Assembly (NCBI GenBank): GCA_014898425.1
Contig: RCSZ01000003.1
Location: forward strand, 2,046,001 to 2,110,000
Source: Botryotinia globosa
Taxonomy: Eukaryota > Ascomycota > Leotiomycetes > Helotiales > Sclerotiniaceae
Direction of reading: 5' to 3'
DNA: 64,000 nucleotides
The position numbers were made by a program, and so were the translations under genes. The notes beneath the pieces were generated by a model, which searched no databases, had not been told where the DNA came from, and worked only from the letters and a program-made list of their open reading frames with translations. Positions 45,638 through 55,714 of this stretch are shown piece by piece (the first letter of the stretch is position 1; each line of letters starts with the position of its first letter).

Positions 45638-46183
45638 ATGCCAGCCACACCAGCACTCAGAACGCGTCTCATCCGAGAGGATAGAGTCGCTCCAGCTCCT
45701 GTTTCCACCGCGACACTCGCCCCCGGACAAATCCCCAACCACCCTTGGGTCACCTTCGGAGGTGAAACTCTCGCACTCTCCATCAACCTTGCGCAGAAGA
45801 AGTATCCCACAGACACCCAGGTTCAAGACTTCCACCGCATCGTCGCACTCTACTCGGTTTTCACTAAGACCTGCTTGGTCTCAGTAACACTTCCCGAGTA
45901 CCGCTTCGACGTCGAGAAGTCTAACCACAGCCACGTCTTCTTTAACCTCGTCACAGCCATCAACCAGTTCTCTCGCCTCGCCCGCTGCGAAGTCGTCTTT
46001 CGCATGCCGAACGAAAACTTCACGCAGCTCACCAACGCCTGCCACTTCTACCGCCTCAGCTTCAAACAATGGAAATTGTTTAGCAAGGTCGGAACTCAGG
46101 AAGTCAGACAGATCACAGTCGGGTCGAGAATGGAGCGCAGATTGAATGGTTGGTTCCGAATCAACCTCGCCGGTTCTCCTTGA
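45638..46183 (+). CDS. Hypothetical 181-aa protein, C-ending codons, no known domain
   Basis: This is an intronless frame from ATG 45638 to TGA 46181-46183. Nothing in it matches a family I know. It has no signal peptide or membrane segment. The N-terminal ~35 residues are rich in Pro, Ala, Thr and Arg; the rest looks like a folded alpha/beta protein (ETLALSINLAQKKYP, FHRIVALYSVFTKTC, VFFNLVTAINQFSRLARCEV, FRMPNENFTQLTNACHFYRL), ending in basic RMERRLNGWFRINL. Codon choice is strongly C-ending (AAC, TTC, CTC, GTC, ATC), unlike most neighbours and close to that of RPS0. A TATA-like box and an ATG-free leader precede it. It lies at the edge of a large AT-rich block, a common place for lineage-specific genes and effectors, but it lacks a secretion signal. 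Confidence 0.75.
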   Translation: MPATPALRTRLIREDRVAPAPVSTATLAPGQIPNHPWVTFGGETLALSINLAQKKYPTDTQVQDFHRIVALYSVFTKTCLVSVTLPEYRFDVEKSNHSHVFFNLVTAINQFSRLARCEVVFRMPNENFTQLTNACHFYRLSFKQWKLFSKVGTQEVRQITVGSRMERRLNGWFRINLAGSP

Positions 46184-46217
46184 GAACCCCGATTCCATAC
46201 TCCACCACCGGTCAGTC

Positions 46218-46336
46218 TAACACAATGGTAATTTCTTCCATCTTTCCTTTGTAACACAGTTTCCTACCTCGAGAGTCGCAGTATCAAGATCCACAGATCC
46301 AACACAATGGTAACATCTTCCATCTTTCATTTGTAG
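46218..46336. repeat. Duplicated ~37-bp unit carrying a 9-codon ORF
   Basis: Two near-identical units (46218-46254 and 46300-46336, 82-nt spacing) follow the orphan gene. Each contains CAACACAATGGTAA-type sequence and a complete reading frame: MVISSIFPL and stop at 46225-46254, MVTSSIFHL and stop at 46307-46336. 26 of 30 bases match. They may be 3' UTR repeats or uORFs of a downstream transcript. Confidence 0.7.
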
Positions 46337-46534
46337 TACAATCTGGGATGTGATAGGAGTTTTGCATTTGATTTTGTATTTCCTTTTCGAGAAACCTCAA
46401 AAACAAACCCAAAACCCACCAAAACCCACCAAAAAAAATCAACAATTCTTCTTTTTCAATATTACCCTTTCCATTTCCTTTGTGATTCCAATTTTCCTCT
46501 TTTCTTTCGTTTTCAGTGTGGCTATAGTGTTCAA

Positions 46535-46710
46535 ATGAGCATTAGTGATAAGGTAAGTGAAGATGAGATCGAAATTGCATTAACAAAACACAAAACCAAT
46601 TTGATTGCCTTGGTGTCTCCAGTAGAAGTTATTGATATTCTTCTTCCCATTCAGAGCCTCAAAGTAATTGATTCTACAAAACCCCCATATGGTAAGTTTC
46701 CCCTTGATTG
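46535..46710 (+). pseudogene. Possible 5' remnant of a small gene, cut by AT-rich DNA
   Basis: A frame opens at ATG 46535 after a C/T-rich, Lys/Pro-poor leader. It reads MSISDKVSEDEIEIALTKHK, then TNLIALVSPVEVIDILLP, and continues to TGA 46708-46710 (58 codons). A donor-like GGTAAG at 46691 and an acceptor at about 46755 would allow splicing, after which the frame ends within a few codons at TGA and TAG stops that C-to-T changes could have made. The amphipathic helix pattern loosely recalls death-fold (CARD-like) domains, but this is weak. It may simply be chance. Confidence 0.25.
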
Positions 46711-47632
46711 ATAAGTGACTTCGGTGATCATGAATTGATTAATACAAACAATAGCATTTCAGCAGATATGAGATAACATGACATTGACTGTTATACCTGG
46801 TAAAAGATAGTTCTACAAGAGACTTATTCATCATCGACTAAGAATAAGGTTAACTACAAGCCAGGTATTTTAGCTCTACATAGTCGTATCGTCAGATCAC
46901 ATAAGAGATTAAATATCGGGTATACCGTGTCTCAGAGCATGAAACACTAATCACCTGCCAAATTGATCAGTAAAAACCATATCACAGCTACGAAGGTTGA
47001 AAGGGTAATTAATGTCAATCCCACTTTTAGTGGAATCTTGTAGAGAATTTATTGCTGCTTTAAGCTATTCGAATAGATATTGAACTGTTCCCTCTTTAAA
47101 ATTCAAAATTTGAAGTTTTCATCTATTTCTTTATTAATTCTAATGATTTTATAATATTTAAAGCTTTTAAAGCTTTTAATAGGTTTTAAATAGACTAAAT
47201 AAACTTTAGATAGGATTTGGATTTTGAAATCAAATTAAAATTAATGATTTCGAATAAAATTATAATAATTTTGAATGAAATGTAGTTTTTAATAATACTT
47301 TCGCCTAATAAATTTCACTATATAGATCTTCAATCAGCGTTGTGATTTGTTTGATTTAAAGCTTGAAAGTGAGGAAATTTTTGATTGTTTTTTAATGTAA
47401 TTAATAAGATTGGAAGGGTAAGTATTATTAAATATATTAAAAAGCAGTCGTACTTTTCTCTATATATAGAGATTTTAATTAATGAAAATATTATATTCTT
47501 TAAATTTTATTATAATAAATTTTAATAGATAAAAATAATATTAAGAAATATTTGAATATATAAAGTTATTATTATTTTTATTAAAATTTAATATATATAT
47601 TATTTATAATAATAATTATTTTATAATATTCT

Positions 47633-47867
47633 TGTTGGTTCGAGAAGGATACGGAAGACGTAGCACCCATAAATATATAGGTCCTGTATGTCTAATTGTA
47701 TTCTATCTAAAGAGCTAGCTAAGTGGGAAAGCAGTAGGCCTTATATAGACACTACTGAAAGAGCTAGTCTCTTTCGCATCCGCTTAATCCTTTCAATACA
47801 GTAGCCTTTATATTGGGGTCATTTCCTTGAAGTGAATTCCCTATAGGTGAATTCCCTTGTTCACACA
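47633..47867. mobile_element. Probable solo LTR relic 1
   Basis: This ~235-bp island of balanced composition within AT-rich DNA begins TGTTGGTTCGAG and ends TTCACACA, thus TG...CA as LTRs do. It contains a direct repeat of GTGAATTCCCT near its 3' end. No internal retroelement region flanks it. The boundaries are approximate and no target duplication is clear. Confidence 0.4.
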
Positions 47868-48303
47868 ATTCTTTTATAAATCTAAGCAATCTTATTATAT
47901 AATTTAATAGTATAATATTCCAACCATTTTTTATAATCTTTCTAAACTTATTATAAATCATTTTATTAATAAAATAATAATTCTAAATCTATTTTTTTAT
48001 TTAATTTTTTTTATTTTTAATAAGATTAAGATTAGGAGAATGAAAAAGCTAATTTATTTTTGTAATTTATTTATTAAAAAGATTTTAAATAATAGATTTA
48101 AGAGTGTATTCTAATACCTTGTTTTGTATAAATATATTGTCTGGATTTATTTTTATTTATTTTATATTAGGGGTATTATATATATTTAATAAGGTTTAAT
48201 ATTAATAGTATTTTAATCCTTTTTTTAAAAGATATTTAGTTCTTTTTCTATTTTTTGGAAAAAGAATTTTAGAATATCTATTAGATTTTTTGTTATTTTT
48301 TTA

Positions 48304-48326
48304 ATATATATATATATATATATATA
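48304..48326. repeat. TA dinucleotide run
   Basis: This is a (TA)n microsatellite inside the AT-rich block. Confidence 0.8.
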
Positions 48327-48829
48327 GAATTAAAAGCCTTGTTTTGTAATATGTAATATATGTTTTTGATGTAATTTTGTAGTAATTTATATTTCATTAG
48401 ATTATAGAATAATATTTTATTGTTTATTAATCTAATTGATATATCTTGATATAAATTGAAGTCGAATTTGTTAATTCTTTTTTTGAAATAAAAGATTTTT
48501 GAAGAGCAATATAATATTTATAGTTTATTTTAAATAAAGTAAATTGAATTAAAATATTTATTTATATTTTTTCAATTTAGTATATATACAATTTTTTTAA
48601 AATAGTATATATCGATTTGTTTTTGATTGGTTTATAAATTAAATGAGTTTATCAATTTGAATAATATTTAAAAGGGGGGGTTTGATTAATATGTTTTTGA
48701 GGAATTATATATATTTTAATGATATAGTTGATTTATTTATATATTAAAATATTATAATTTTGAATAGAGAATAGTTGAATTTCTTTTAATTTTATATTAA
48801 AGTAATATAAATATATATTTTGTAATGAA

Positions 48830-48982
48830 TATTACGTAACATCTTAGTTCAAGACTAGCTTGAACTAAGACGATTATTATTATATAAGAGATAAAGAGAT
48901 CCATTAGGAATCTCTTTCCTCTTTAGCTTTTTTATTCCAGTTATTTGATCTTTATGATATACTCTAGTATGTGATCGTAACA
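48830..48982. mobile_element. Probable solo LTR relic 2, copia-like layout
   Basis: This ~153-bp island begins TATTACGTAACATC (possibly a mutated TGTTACG) and ends GATCGTAACA. Near the 5' end is a perfect 12-bp inverted repeat, TCTTAGTTCAAG / CTTGAACTAAGA, with a 5-base loop (48842-48870). A TATA-like TATATAAGAG and a GAGATCC...GAATCTC stretch follow, as in short copia-type LTRs. No internal region is present, so it would be a solo LTR. Confidence 0.5.
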
Positions 48983-49718
48983 TATTTTACTTTATTAATT
49001 TCGAGTTATTTTTATATATTCAAAGATTTAAGATAGTAATGATATAAAAAACAGTAATACAAATTTAGTATTTAAGAAGATAGATAATAAGTTAAATAAT
49101 AATTGTTGTTTTTAATAAATATTAATTAAATCACTCAATGTTATTATAATATTAAGGGAACTAATTTTAATTATAAAATTCTATTATTATAATAAAATAA
49201 GAAAAATTTCTTATATTCTTTATTTTCTTTATATAAGAAAGAATATTATTATAAAATAAAATAAAGAATTCTTTATTTAAAAAGAATTTTTCATTAATTC
49301 TTTATTTAAAATAATAATCTATTATTTTGAAAAATTGAAATATCACATGGAAGCTAGTCCAAATGCGGAATGACAGACGCAATATTATTTTTTCTTTTTC
49401 TTTACTATAATATTGATTTGAAATCAATAAAGAAAATTGATTTCAAATCAGAATTTTCATATATACCACCTACGTATTATAGGCTGTATAGGGGGCAGGA
49501 AAAAGCATAAATAAGTAGCTTAGGTTTCTGTATTTAGATCTTTTTCTAGTATCTACTTTTATATACATTCAAGATTATATAATACAATATCAATTCAAGC
49601 TTTTATAATAATAGTAATTCTATTTATATATTCTATAAGCCTAAGCTTCTCATATAGTATTATTCTAGTATTATTCCCAATCAAGCCTAGCCCATCCCTT
49701 GCTAAGCGCATGACCTGC

Positions 49719-49766
<48 letters not shown>

Positions 49767-49767
49767 T
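49719..49767. repeat. AAT trinucleotide microsatellite
   Basis: About 16 perfect AAT units lie at the end of a less AT-rich island (49,480-49,718). Such a tail could also be the 3' end of a non-LTR element, but no coding trace supports that. Confidence 0.85.
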
Positions 49768-49940
49768 CATTTTCATTGATTTAAAGATTTTGTTTTTTAT
49801 ATAAATAAAAAAAACTAGGTTTTTTTTATAAGAAATCTAATTTTTTTTTTAGAATTAATTGAAAACAGGATTTCTAAAGTAGTATTAGAATAGATTGAAT
49901 CAATTAATAAAATCTTTGTATTTCGCAATTTCGCTTATTT

Positions 49941-50830
49941 GTAGGGTTATTTAATGTTTGACACAACTTACTCTTCCAACCTTCGTACACAATTCTTCCT
50001 CAAGACCTCATTCAACCCCCTACAACATCACACAGTTCAAGCTCTTTCGGTAATTGACAACCATCTTTCCCCCCCTCCCTGGTGCATAATACAACGGCCC
50101 GGGTCGGCAAAACTCTCCACAAAAGCTTGGAAGCACCAGCCGCCTGTCAAACTACAGACCGCGTATCTCCTTCCCTTTTGTGTGTGAATCAGTGTGATAA
50201 GGGCGGATTTCGGATGATCCCATCCTCGCCATCCACTCTCAGTTCTACGCGCTAATAATTGTGCCCATGATTGCTGCGGGTATTAGAAATGCTTTATCTG
50301 GATTTCTATTCGTCTTGCACACCTCCAGTCTTGCTGTACATACGAGCTGTCTTTCTCCGCAATACTACTCTGTTCCTGGATTTGTGATTGTTTCTCTTGG
50401 CTCTTTATCCACCAATCTATGGTGGATCGTTGGTGAGATGTGTCGTCTCAATGCCGAACAATCTAGATATCGGGATTTGATACAGGGGCGTCGGTGCTAG
50501 TGTGCCTTGCAGCGGATCATGGTATCTATGATAGGAAACTACCCTATCTTACCATTGCAGACATCGTTCTTCAGCTGCCTTTTTGGATCGGCACCGTGCA
50601 TGCGAAGAGACTTTTGCAAGGGAATGTGGTATTAATCTTACAGCGAAAGAGTGGTGAATGTATGATGCTATCATTTGCAGATTTGCGCGCGTTATGAGGA
50701 AAGAGTATATGAAGAAGCATTTGCCTCTGCCTCTCTTGGCTTTTCCCCCCAGTTTTTCCTGTAGCATTCTTTTAAGTGCCAGCTTCTTTTCTACTCTCCC
50801 GGATTTTTTTCCAATAGGACGCCCTTCAAG
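49941..50830. other. Upstream region of the aspartic protease gene
   Basis: About 0.9 kb of balanced composition lies between the AT-rich block and the protease start. Several + frames (49954-50187, 50261-50500, 50494-50697) are short and show no domain. I treat the stretch as promoter and 5' flank. Confidence 0.4.
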
Positions 50831-52294
50831 ATGTATTTCCCCGTCCTCTCCACCCTTACCACTCTTTCTCTCCTCTCTCTTACCTCCGCTCGCTCACTTC
50901 CCCACGCTCCAAACTCAAAGATCTCTGTTCGTAGTGTCGTTCCTTCTAGGCCTAGAAGTATTCCAGTCGTCACAGATAATGTCTTGCAACTTAGCAAGAA
51001 ATCTACCGGAGGCTCCAAAGTCAGAAGCGCAGCTAAATTCTTAAAGAATTTGGATATTGTTAATGGAAGCTCAACTGCTCTTATCAGCTTGTTTGAAGGA
51101 CAAGAATTTGCTGCGGATATCACATTTGGAACGCAGACTTTCGAGGTTATGTAAGTGCTTTCCTGGAAATAGTTAACCCGATGATTGGAAGATATCATAG
51201 ACTGACTTTTCTCCTCTCATCTAGTGTCGATACCGGATCTAGTGATACTTGGTTAGCGGAGACTGGGTATTCTTGTGTTGATATCGCTACCGGAAAGAAT
51301 GCCTCGGAAGCCACCTGTGCATTTGGCCCAACCTACACCAAAGATTCGACCTTTAAAGCCATCTCGGGCGAAGAATTTAAAATTACATATGGCGATGGAG
51401 AGTATCTCACTGGTGTTCTTGGATCGCAGCCCGTGACTTTTGCCGGTATCAATGTAACCACCACTGTCGCTTTGGTCACATCTGCTGCATGGAACGGTGA
51501 TGGAACCACCAGTGGTTTGGTCGGTATGGCTTATCCTGCAATGTAAGTTTTCCCCAACAAACATCAAACAATATAAAGAAAAAAGCTCATACTAACACCC
51601 CATCAGCACATCTGGCTACAAAGGTTCCACCCAAGTAGTCTATAACCCCATCTTCACCACTATGGTCAAAGAAGGACTCGTCGACTCCCTCTTCAGTCTC
51701 GCCATCGAGCGCGACGCCTCAGGCCCCGCCGGCTACCTCGCTCTCGGCGGTGTCCCCCCGGTCGACTTCGTGCAAGATTTTGCCACCACCCCCATCCTTG
51801 TAACATCCATCACCGGATACCCCAAAGCATACGATTTCTACACTATCAAAATCGACGCCGCGTATCTAAACGGAAAAGCCATCTCCGGCGCTGCGACTCC
51901 TCAATACATTGTCGATTCGGGAACCACGCTTAATTACCTCCCTACCGCGATGGCTAATGCTATCAACAAGGCTTTTGTGCCGGCTGCGGTGTACAGTAGT
52001 GATCAGGGCGTCTATGTCGTGTCTTGTACTGCTGTTCCACCTGTTTTCGGTATCAAGATTGGTGGTACAGTTTTCTATACTAATCCTCTCGATATGATTC
52101 TCCACACCGGTACTGATGATGATGGAAAAGATCTTTGCATTAGCGGCATCAATGATGGTGGAAGTGATACTGCCAATGATTTGTACATTTTGGGCGACAC
52201 CTTCCAGAAGAACGTCGTTACCGTTTTCGATGTTGGGGCTGGCGTGTTGCAATTCGCTGCTAGGGAAAACTATACCAGTAATAATACTCACTAG
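50831..52294 (+). CDS. Secreted aspartic protease, pepsin-like (A1)
   Basis: There are three exons: 50831-51150, 51225-51542 and 51607-52294, giving 441 aa. A signal peptide (MYFPVLSTLTTLSLLSLTSARS) and a ~70-residue propeptide precede the bilobal enzyme. The first catalytic motif VDTGSSDTW is at ~109, restored across intron 1. The flap region reads ITYGDGEYLTG. The second motif VDSGTT is at ~316. The end holds LYILGDTFQKNVVTVFD, typical of A1 enzymes. Two Cys pairs are plausible (SCVD/ATCAF; VSCT/DLCI). There is no GPI-anchor signal, so it is probably freely secreted. Such enzymes act on plant or environmental proteins at acid pH. The gene sits alone between two AT-rich blocks, a placement common for niche genes. 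Confidence 0.94.
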
Positions 52295-52506
52295 GTGGAG
52301 CAAAGAGAAGGAGAAATGATTGAAGGGGGCGTTGCCATTTTGAAGATTTGCATGGGCATAGTCGAGAGGTTTGATAATTCTATTGTACCCTTAGTGAAGC
52401 TATGTGTAACCGATAACTAGTATTAAAGGTTTTATATAGTGTATATATATTATATAAATTCTCTACACAATATAATTTATTTATATAATATAGACTTCTT
52501 CACATA

Positions 52507-52688
52507 TGTTGGATTGACCTAGTAAGGGGGTACAAAAAGCATAGAGGGTTAAAATGGTATTGTATTATTATCTGCCCCCTTCGTATGAAGAGGGCATTTC
52601 TAAGCTATATAAACGTTCTACCCCACATACGCACTTCGTGCGAAAGTGGGGTTAGAACGTGACTCCTTATTAGTCACGTGTCTCAACA
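52507..52688. mobile_element. Probable solo LTR relic 3, hairpin-rich
   Basis: This 182-bp island begins TGTTGGATTG and ends TCTCAACA, so the ends form the short inverted repeat TGTTG/CAACA typical of LTRs. It contains a TATA-like CTATATAAACG. Three successive hairpins follow one another: 52573-52596, 52613-52660 and 52657-52679. No clear target-site duplication is seen (ACATA before, ATACA after). No internal region is present. Confidence 0.5.
52613..52660. repeat. 48-nt imperfect palindrome
   Basis: The outer arms ACGTTCTA/TAGAACGT, the middle arms CCCAC/GTGGG and the inner arms CGCAC/GTGCG pair around a TTC loop, with two small bulges. It is the G/C-richest spot for more than a kilobase on either side. 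It lies within LTR relic 3. Confidence 0.85.
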
Positions 52689-53812
52689 ATACACTTCCAA
52701 TTAAATTCTAAAAAAGCTTATTAAGCATTAAAATTATTTAACTACCTATTTTTTTATTGAATATTATATATAAATTCAAGTTATAAAAATTCTTTATTCA
52801 AATTAATATTTTTTATAGTATAGTGTGAATAATATATATTGCTTTTATTATTTTTAATTAAAAATAATATAATAAACATATCTTTTTAAATATATATATA
52901 ATAGTTCTATATTTATATAATCTACTAATAAGGAATCACATACTCAAATCACGTGATTGTTGCTTATAAGCTTCCGAAAACAATCATATAAAAACAACTA
53001 TAGAATAAAGAATATAAAAAAGAGCTTTATTTCGAAGAAATAATCGATTTAGAAAGAGATCTATAGGAGATTAATAAAAACAAAAAGCTAGATTGAAATG
53101 GAAAGTATAAAATAAGAGTCTTTTTCTATTAAATATAGAATAAGAAAGATAAACTATTTAATACAAACTCTTTTAAATTATATATTATACTATTTATATA
53201 ATCCATTTTAGTTATTAATCAGAGCTAGCTTTTATAATATACTACTAGCCTATGACCTACGATAGTTTTAAATAAAAAAAATTAAAAAAAATAATTATTA
53301 AAATTATTAAAATTATTAATATATATATATCTTCAATATTAGATTTAGATAAATATTTTTTGTTTTGAATTGAAGCTAAATCTAATTTTAGAAATCAATT
53401 CTATTAGTGTATTATATTATATTATATTTTCGAATAAATTTTTTACATGATATATATACGATATAAATCTCTTTATATGATATTAATATGAGATAAGGAA
53501 ATACATTATGTAAAACTGTTTGTATAATATAAATACTTTTATATAGTATATATATCATTTGAATCTGATTTATTCGTTATACATTGAACCACTAAGAACA
53601 TATATAAAAGCTGAAGTGAATATAATGACTTTATAAAGATAGAATTCATAATGGCGAATATAGATGATAGTGATGTTGAAATTTTTTCTAAACAAACAAA
53701 AGTGATACAATTAATAAAGAAATATGAGTAAAGATGACTCTCAACTTTGATTTGTTCTCATGCTAATTGAGCCCAAAAAATCCTTGGAATTTGCGATTCT
53801 AACAGTTTCTGA

Positions 53813-55215
53813 TCATTGATATGGGACCCAACCAATCTCATCAATAGGTGCCTGAACCCATAGTCTATGTTCTTCATCCAAAAATTGATAAATGTTGGCC
53901 ATCAAATGATTGCTCCATCCTTCTATCCACCAGAGATTTTCCAACTTCTTGAAGCACACAACCGAATATGCGAGAATTGCCAATGCTTCTTGAGTGCCGT
54001 CATTCAGACGACTCAAGTACTCATCAGGTATACGAAAAAGCCAGATGAAAATGTCTCCCGTCTCGTATTGCTCGGCTGGACACTTGTACATGAATTTATA
54101 GGATAGTTCCAAGCCGCGGATAGCCTCGGTATATATTCGTACTTCATGCTCATCGGGTACTGTGGTTTCAATTGCAATTCTTAGGTGGCTTAGATGTTCA
54201 ACCTCATCATCTGCGTATGTTTGACGCAACGTGACTCTTTCTTCTCTGGCTTTGAACAAGGTGGCCAAAGGCCCTGTTAAAAGTGCATCTTTGAATTGCT
54301 CGATGATTGCGGTTACGCCTCGAAATAGCACAAGCCATGACGTGATTCCATTTTCGCCGACAATGACAAATTCATCCACGCAGCGAGGTCGACCTAATGT
54401 GTGCATGCCGGTGAATATCGAGAAGACATGAAGCGCTGCACAGGTCTCAGTGGTAATTTGAGGAATGAACGCAGTGCCTTGACGGAGTGCGGCCTCATGT
54501 TGCTGCTTTGAGTACTCATGAAGTTGTTGACTCCGATCAGGCCTGTTACGAGCCATGTGGAGGGCTGATAGAGCGAGTAGCGCACGCATGACAAATTCGT
54601 GCTGAAACGCAATCTGGACAATTGTGGTTTGATATATCTTTCTCACCACAGGATTGGAGTTCAGCGAGTTGCTTGTCGATACGCAGAAGTTGTTGAAAAC
54701 CTCCAAATCCATAAGATTCAAATATGGGTCTTGGCCCTCGACAATTCGACCCAGCACATTATTTGGAGCTGAAACTGAAGTTGACGATCCGGGAGAGGAG
54801 AGTGATGTATTCTTCGCTGAAGCTGCTGCGTCCGCTTTTGAATAATCACATGGTACTGAATGCTTGATACAATTCAAGCAGCTAGGTCTTCCTTCGCCAC
54901 ACTAGTCGATGAATTAGCCACCGTTGAACTAAGGCCTATCAACACTCGAGTGAGCGCAACAAGATATTGACACTAAAGATACACGTTGTCAAATGGGATG
55001 TTTTGTAGGATATGTAATGAAGATCTGGAACTTACCTATGTGTGTACTGTTGCCGGCTTGGGTAGGAGAAGGATGTACAACGGATCAGTCAAACGACAGC
55101 TTCAACTAACCTTAATCTTTCTCCTCTTACAGTTATTGCACCCCGTCCTCGTTTTCCGGTGAGAGCGACGAGAGGAACTGAACATTTTATCGGGTCTTGT
55201 GACATCATTATCCAT
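53813..55215 (-). CDS. Zn2Cys6 transcription factor
   Basis: There are two exons, 55215-55111 and 54901-53813, giving 397 aa. The zinc cluster GCNNCKRRKIKCGEGRPSCL followed by NCIKHSVPCDY has spacing CX2CX6CX6CX2CX6C. The 209-nt intron splits it between KIK and the third Cys, and the joined sequence is exactly the family pattern, which supports the junction. The rest resembles the middle region of UPC2/ECM22-like and other C6 regulators (FCVSTSNSL, ALLALSALHMARNR, LWLWRI-like IFIWLFRIPDEY). No leucine zipper is clear. Targets are unknown; the nearest candidates are the small protein at 56634 and the AA7 oxidase at 57796. The gene borders the AT-rich block. Confidence 0.9.
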
Positions 55216-55681
55216 CGTTATGGTTACAAAGGTATAGTCAGTCCACACTCGAGTCTGGAATCTGGAATTAATGCTCGACGTTAATGGGGAACCTCGGCGT
55301 GGGTGTAATATAGATCCCCGAGTATGTATCACTCTGCTCTGTTTCCTTGCGAATCCCCCATAAGCTCCTATGTATAAATATATGTATGTCACAAGATGGG
55401 TCCAGCACCTGGTATTAACATAAACACATCCAGAATGTAGTCAGTCGTTGATGAAAAATGAGTAGCTAAAACCAAATCGGGGATTTCGGCAGAAGTAGTA
55501 AAGTCCGAAGAACAATTCAACAATGCTTTAATGTTCCTCTTCCGGTAGTGATCTATTTAGATTTATTTGAGATGTTAAGCTTAATAGATAGCTGCTTACT
55601 GATGATTGATTGAGAATATTGGATAAATAAATCCTATATATCCCATGCCATATGAAGCTTGGATGGAGCAGCTAGCATACT

Positions 55682-55714
55682 CACTCACTCACTCACTCAC
55701 TCACTCACTCACTC
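55682..55714. repeat. CACT microsatellite
   Basis: About eight perfect tetranucleotide units lie upstream of the C6 regulator. Confidence 0.85.

Larger units (their letters stand above)
46711..49940. other. Large AT-rich gene-free block (RIP-like)
   Basis: From about 47,000 the sequence is almost entirely A/T with dense TA and TAA runs and no open frames, ending sharply near 49,940. Islands of more balanced sequence inside it look like LTR relics (listed separately). This is the expected outcome of RIP on clustered retroelements in ascomycetes. No surviving transposon protein was found. Confidence 0.8.
52295..53812. other. AT-rich gene-free block (RIP-like)
   Basis: About 1.5 kb of strongly AT-rich DNA without usable frames separates the aspartic protease from the C6 regulator. 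One balanced island, the hairpin-rich LTR relic at 52507-52688, is listed separately. A CACGTGA-containing AT-poorer patch lies near 52935-52960. Confidence 0.7.

Noticed and set aside
49954..50697. Three consecutive + frames before the aspartic protease
   Set aside because: They are short and disconnected, with no family signal. The region fits a promoter.
55682..55714. Regular CACT repeats as a possible CRISPR-like array
   Set aside because: Pure tetranucleotide microsatellite without spacers. No CRISPR array is expected or seen in this eukaryotic sequence.
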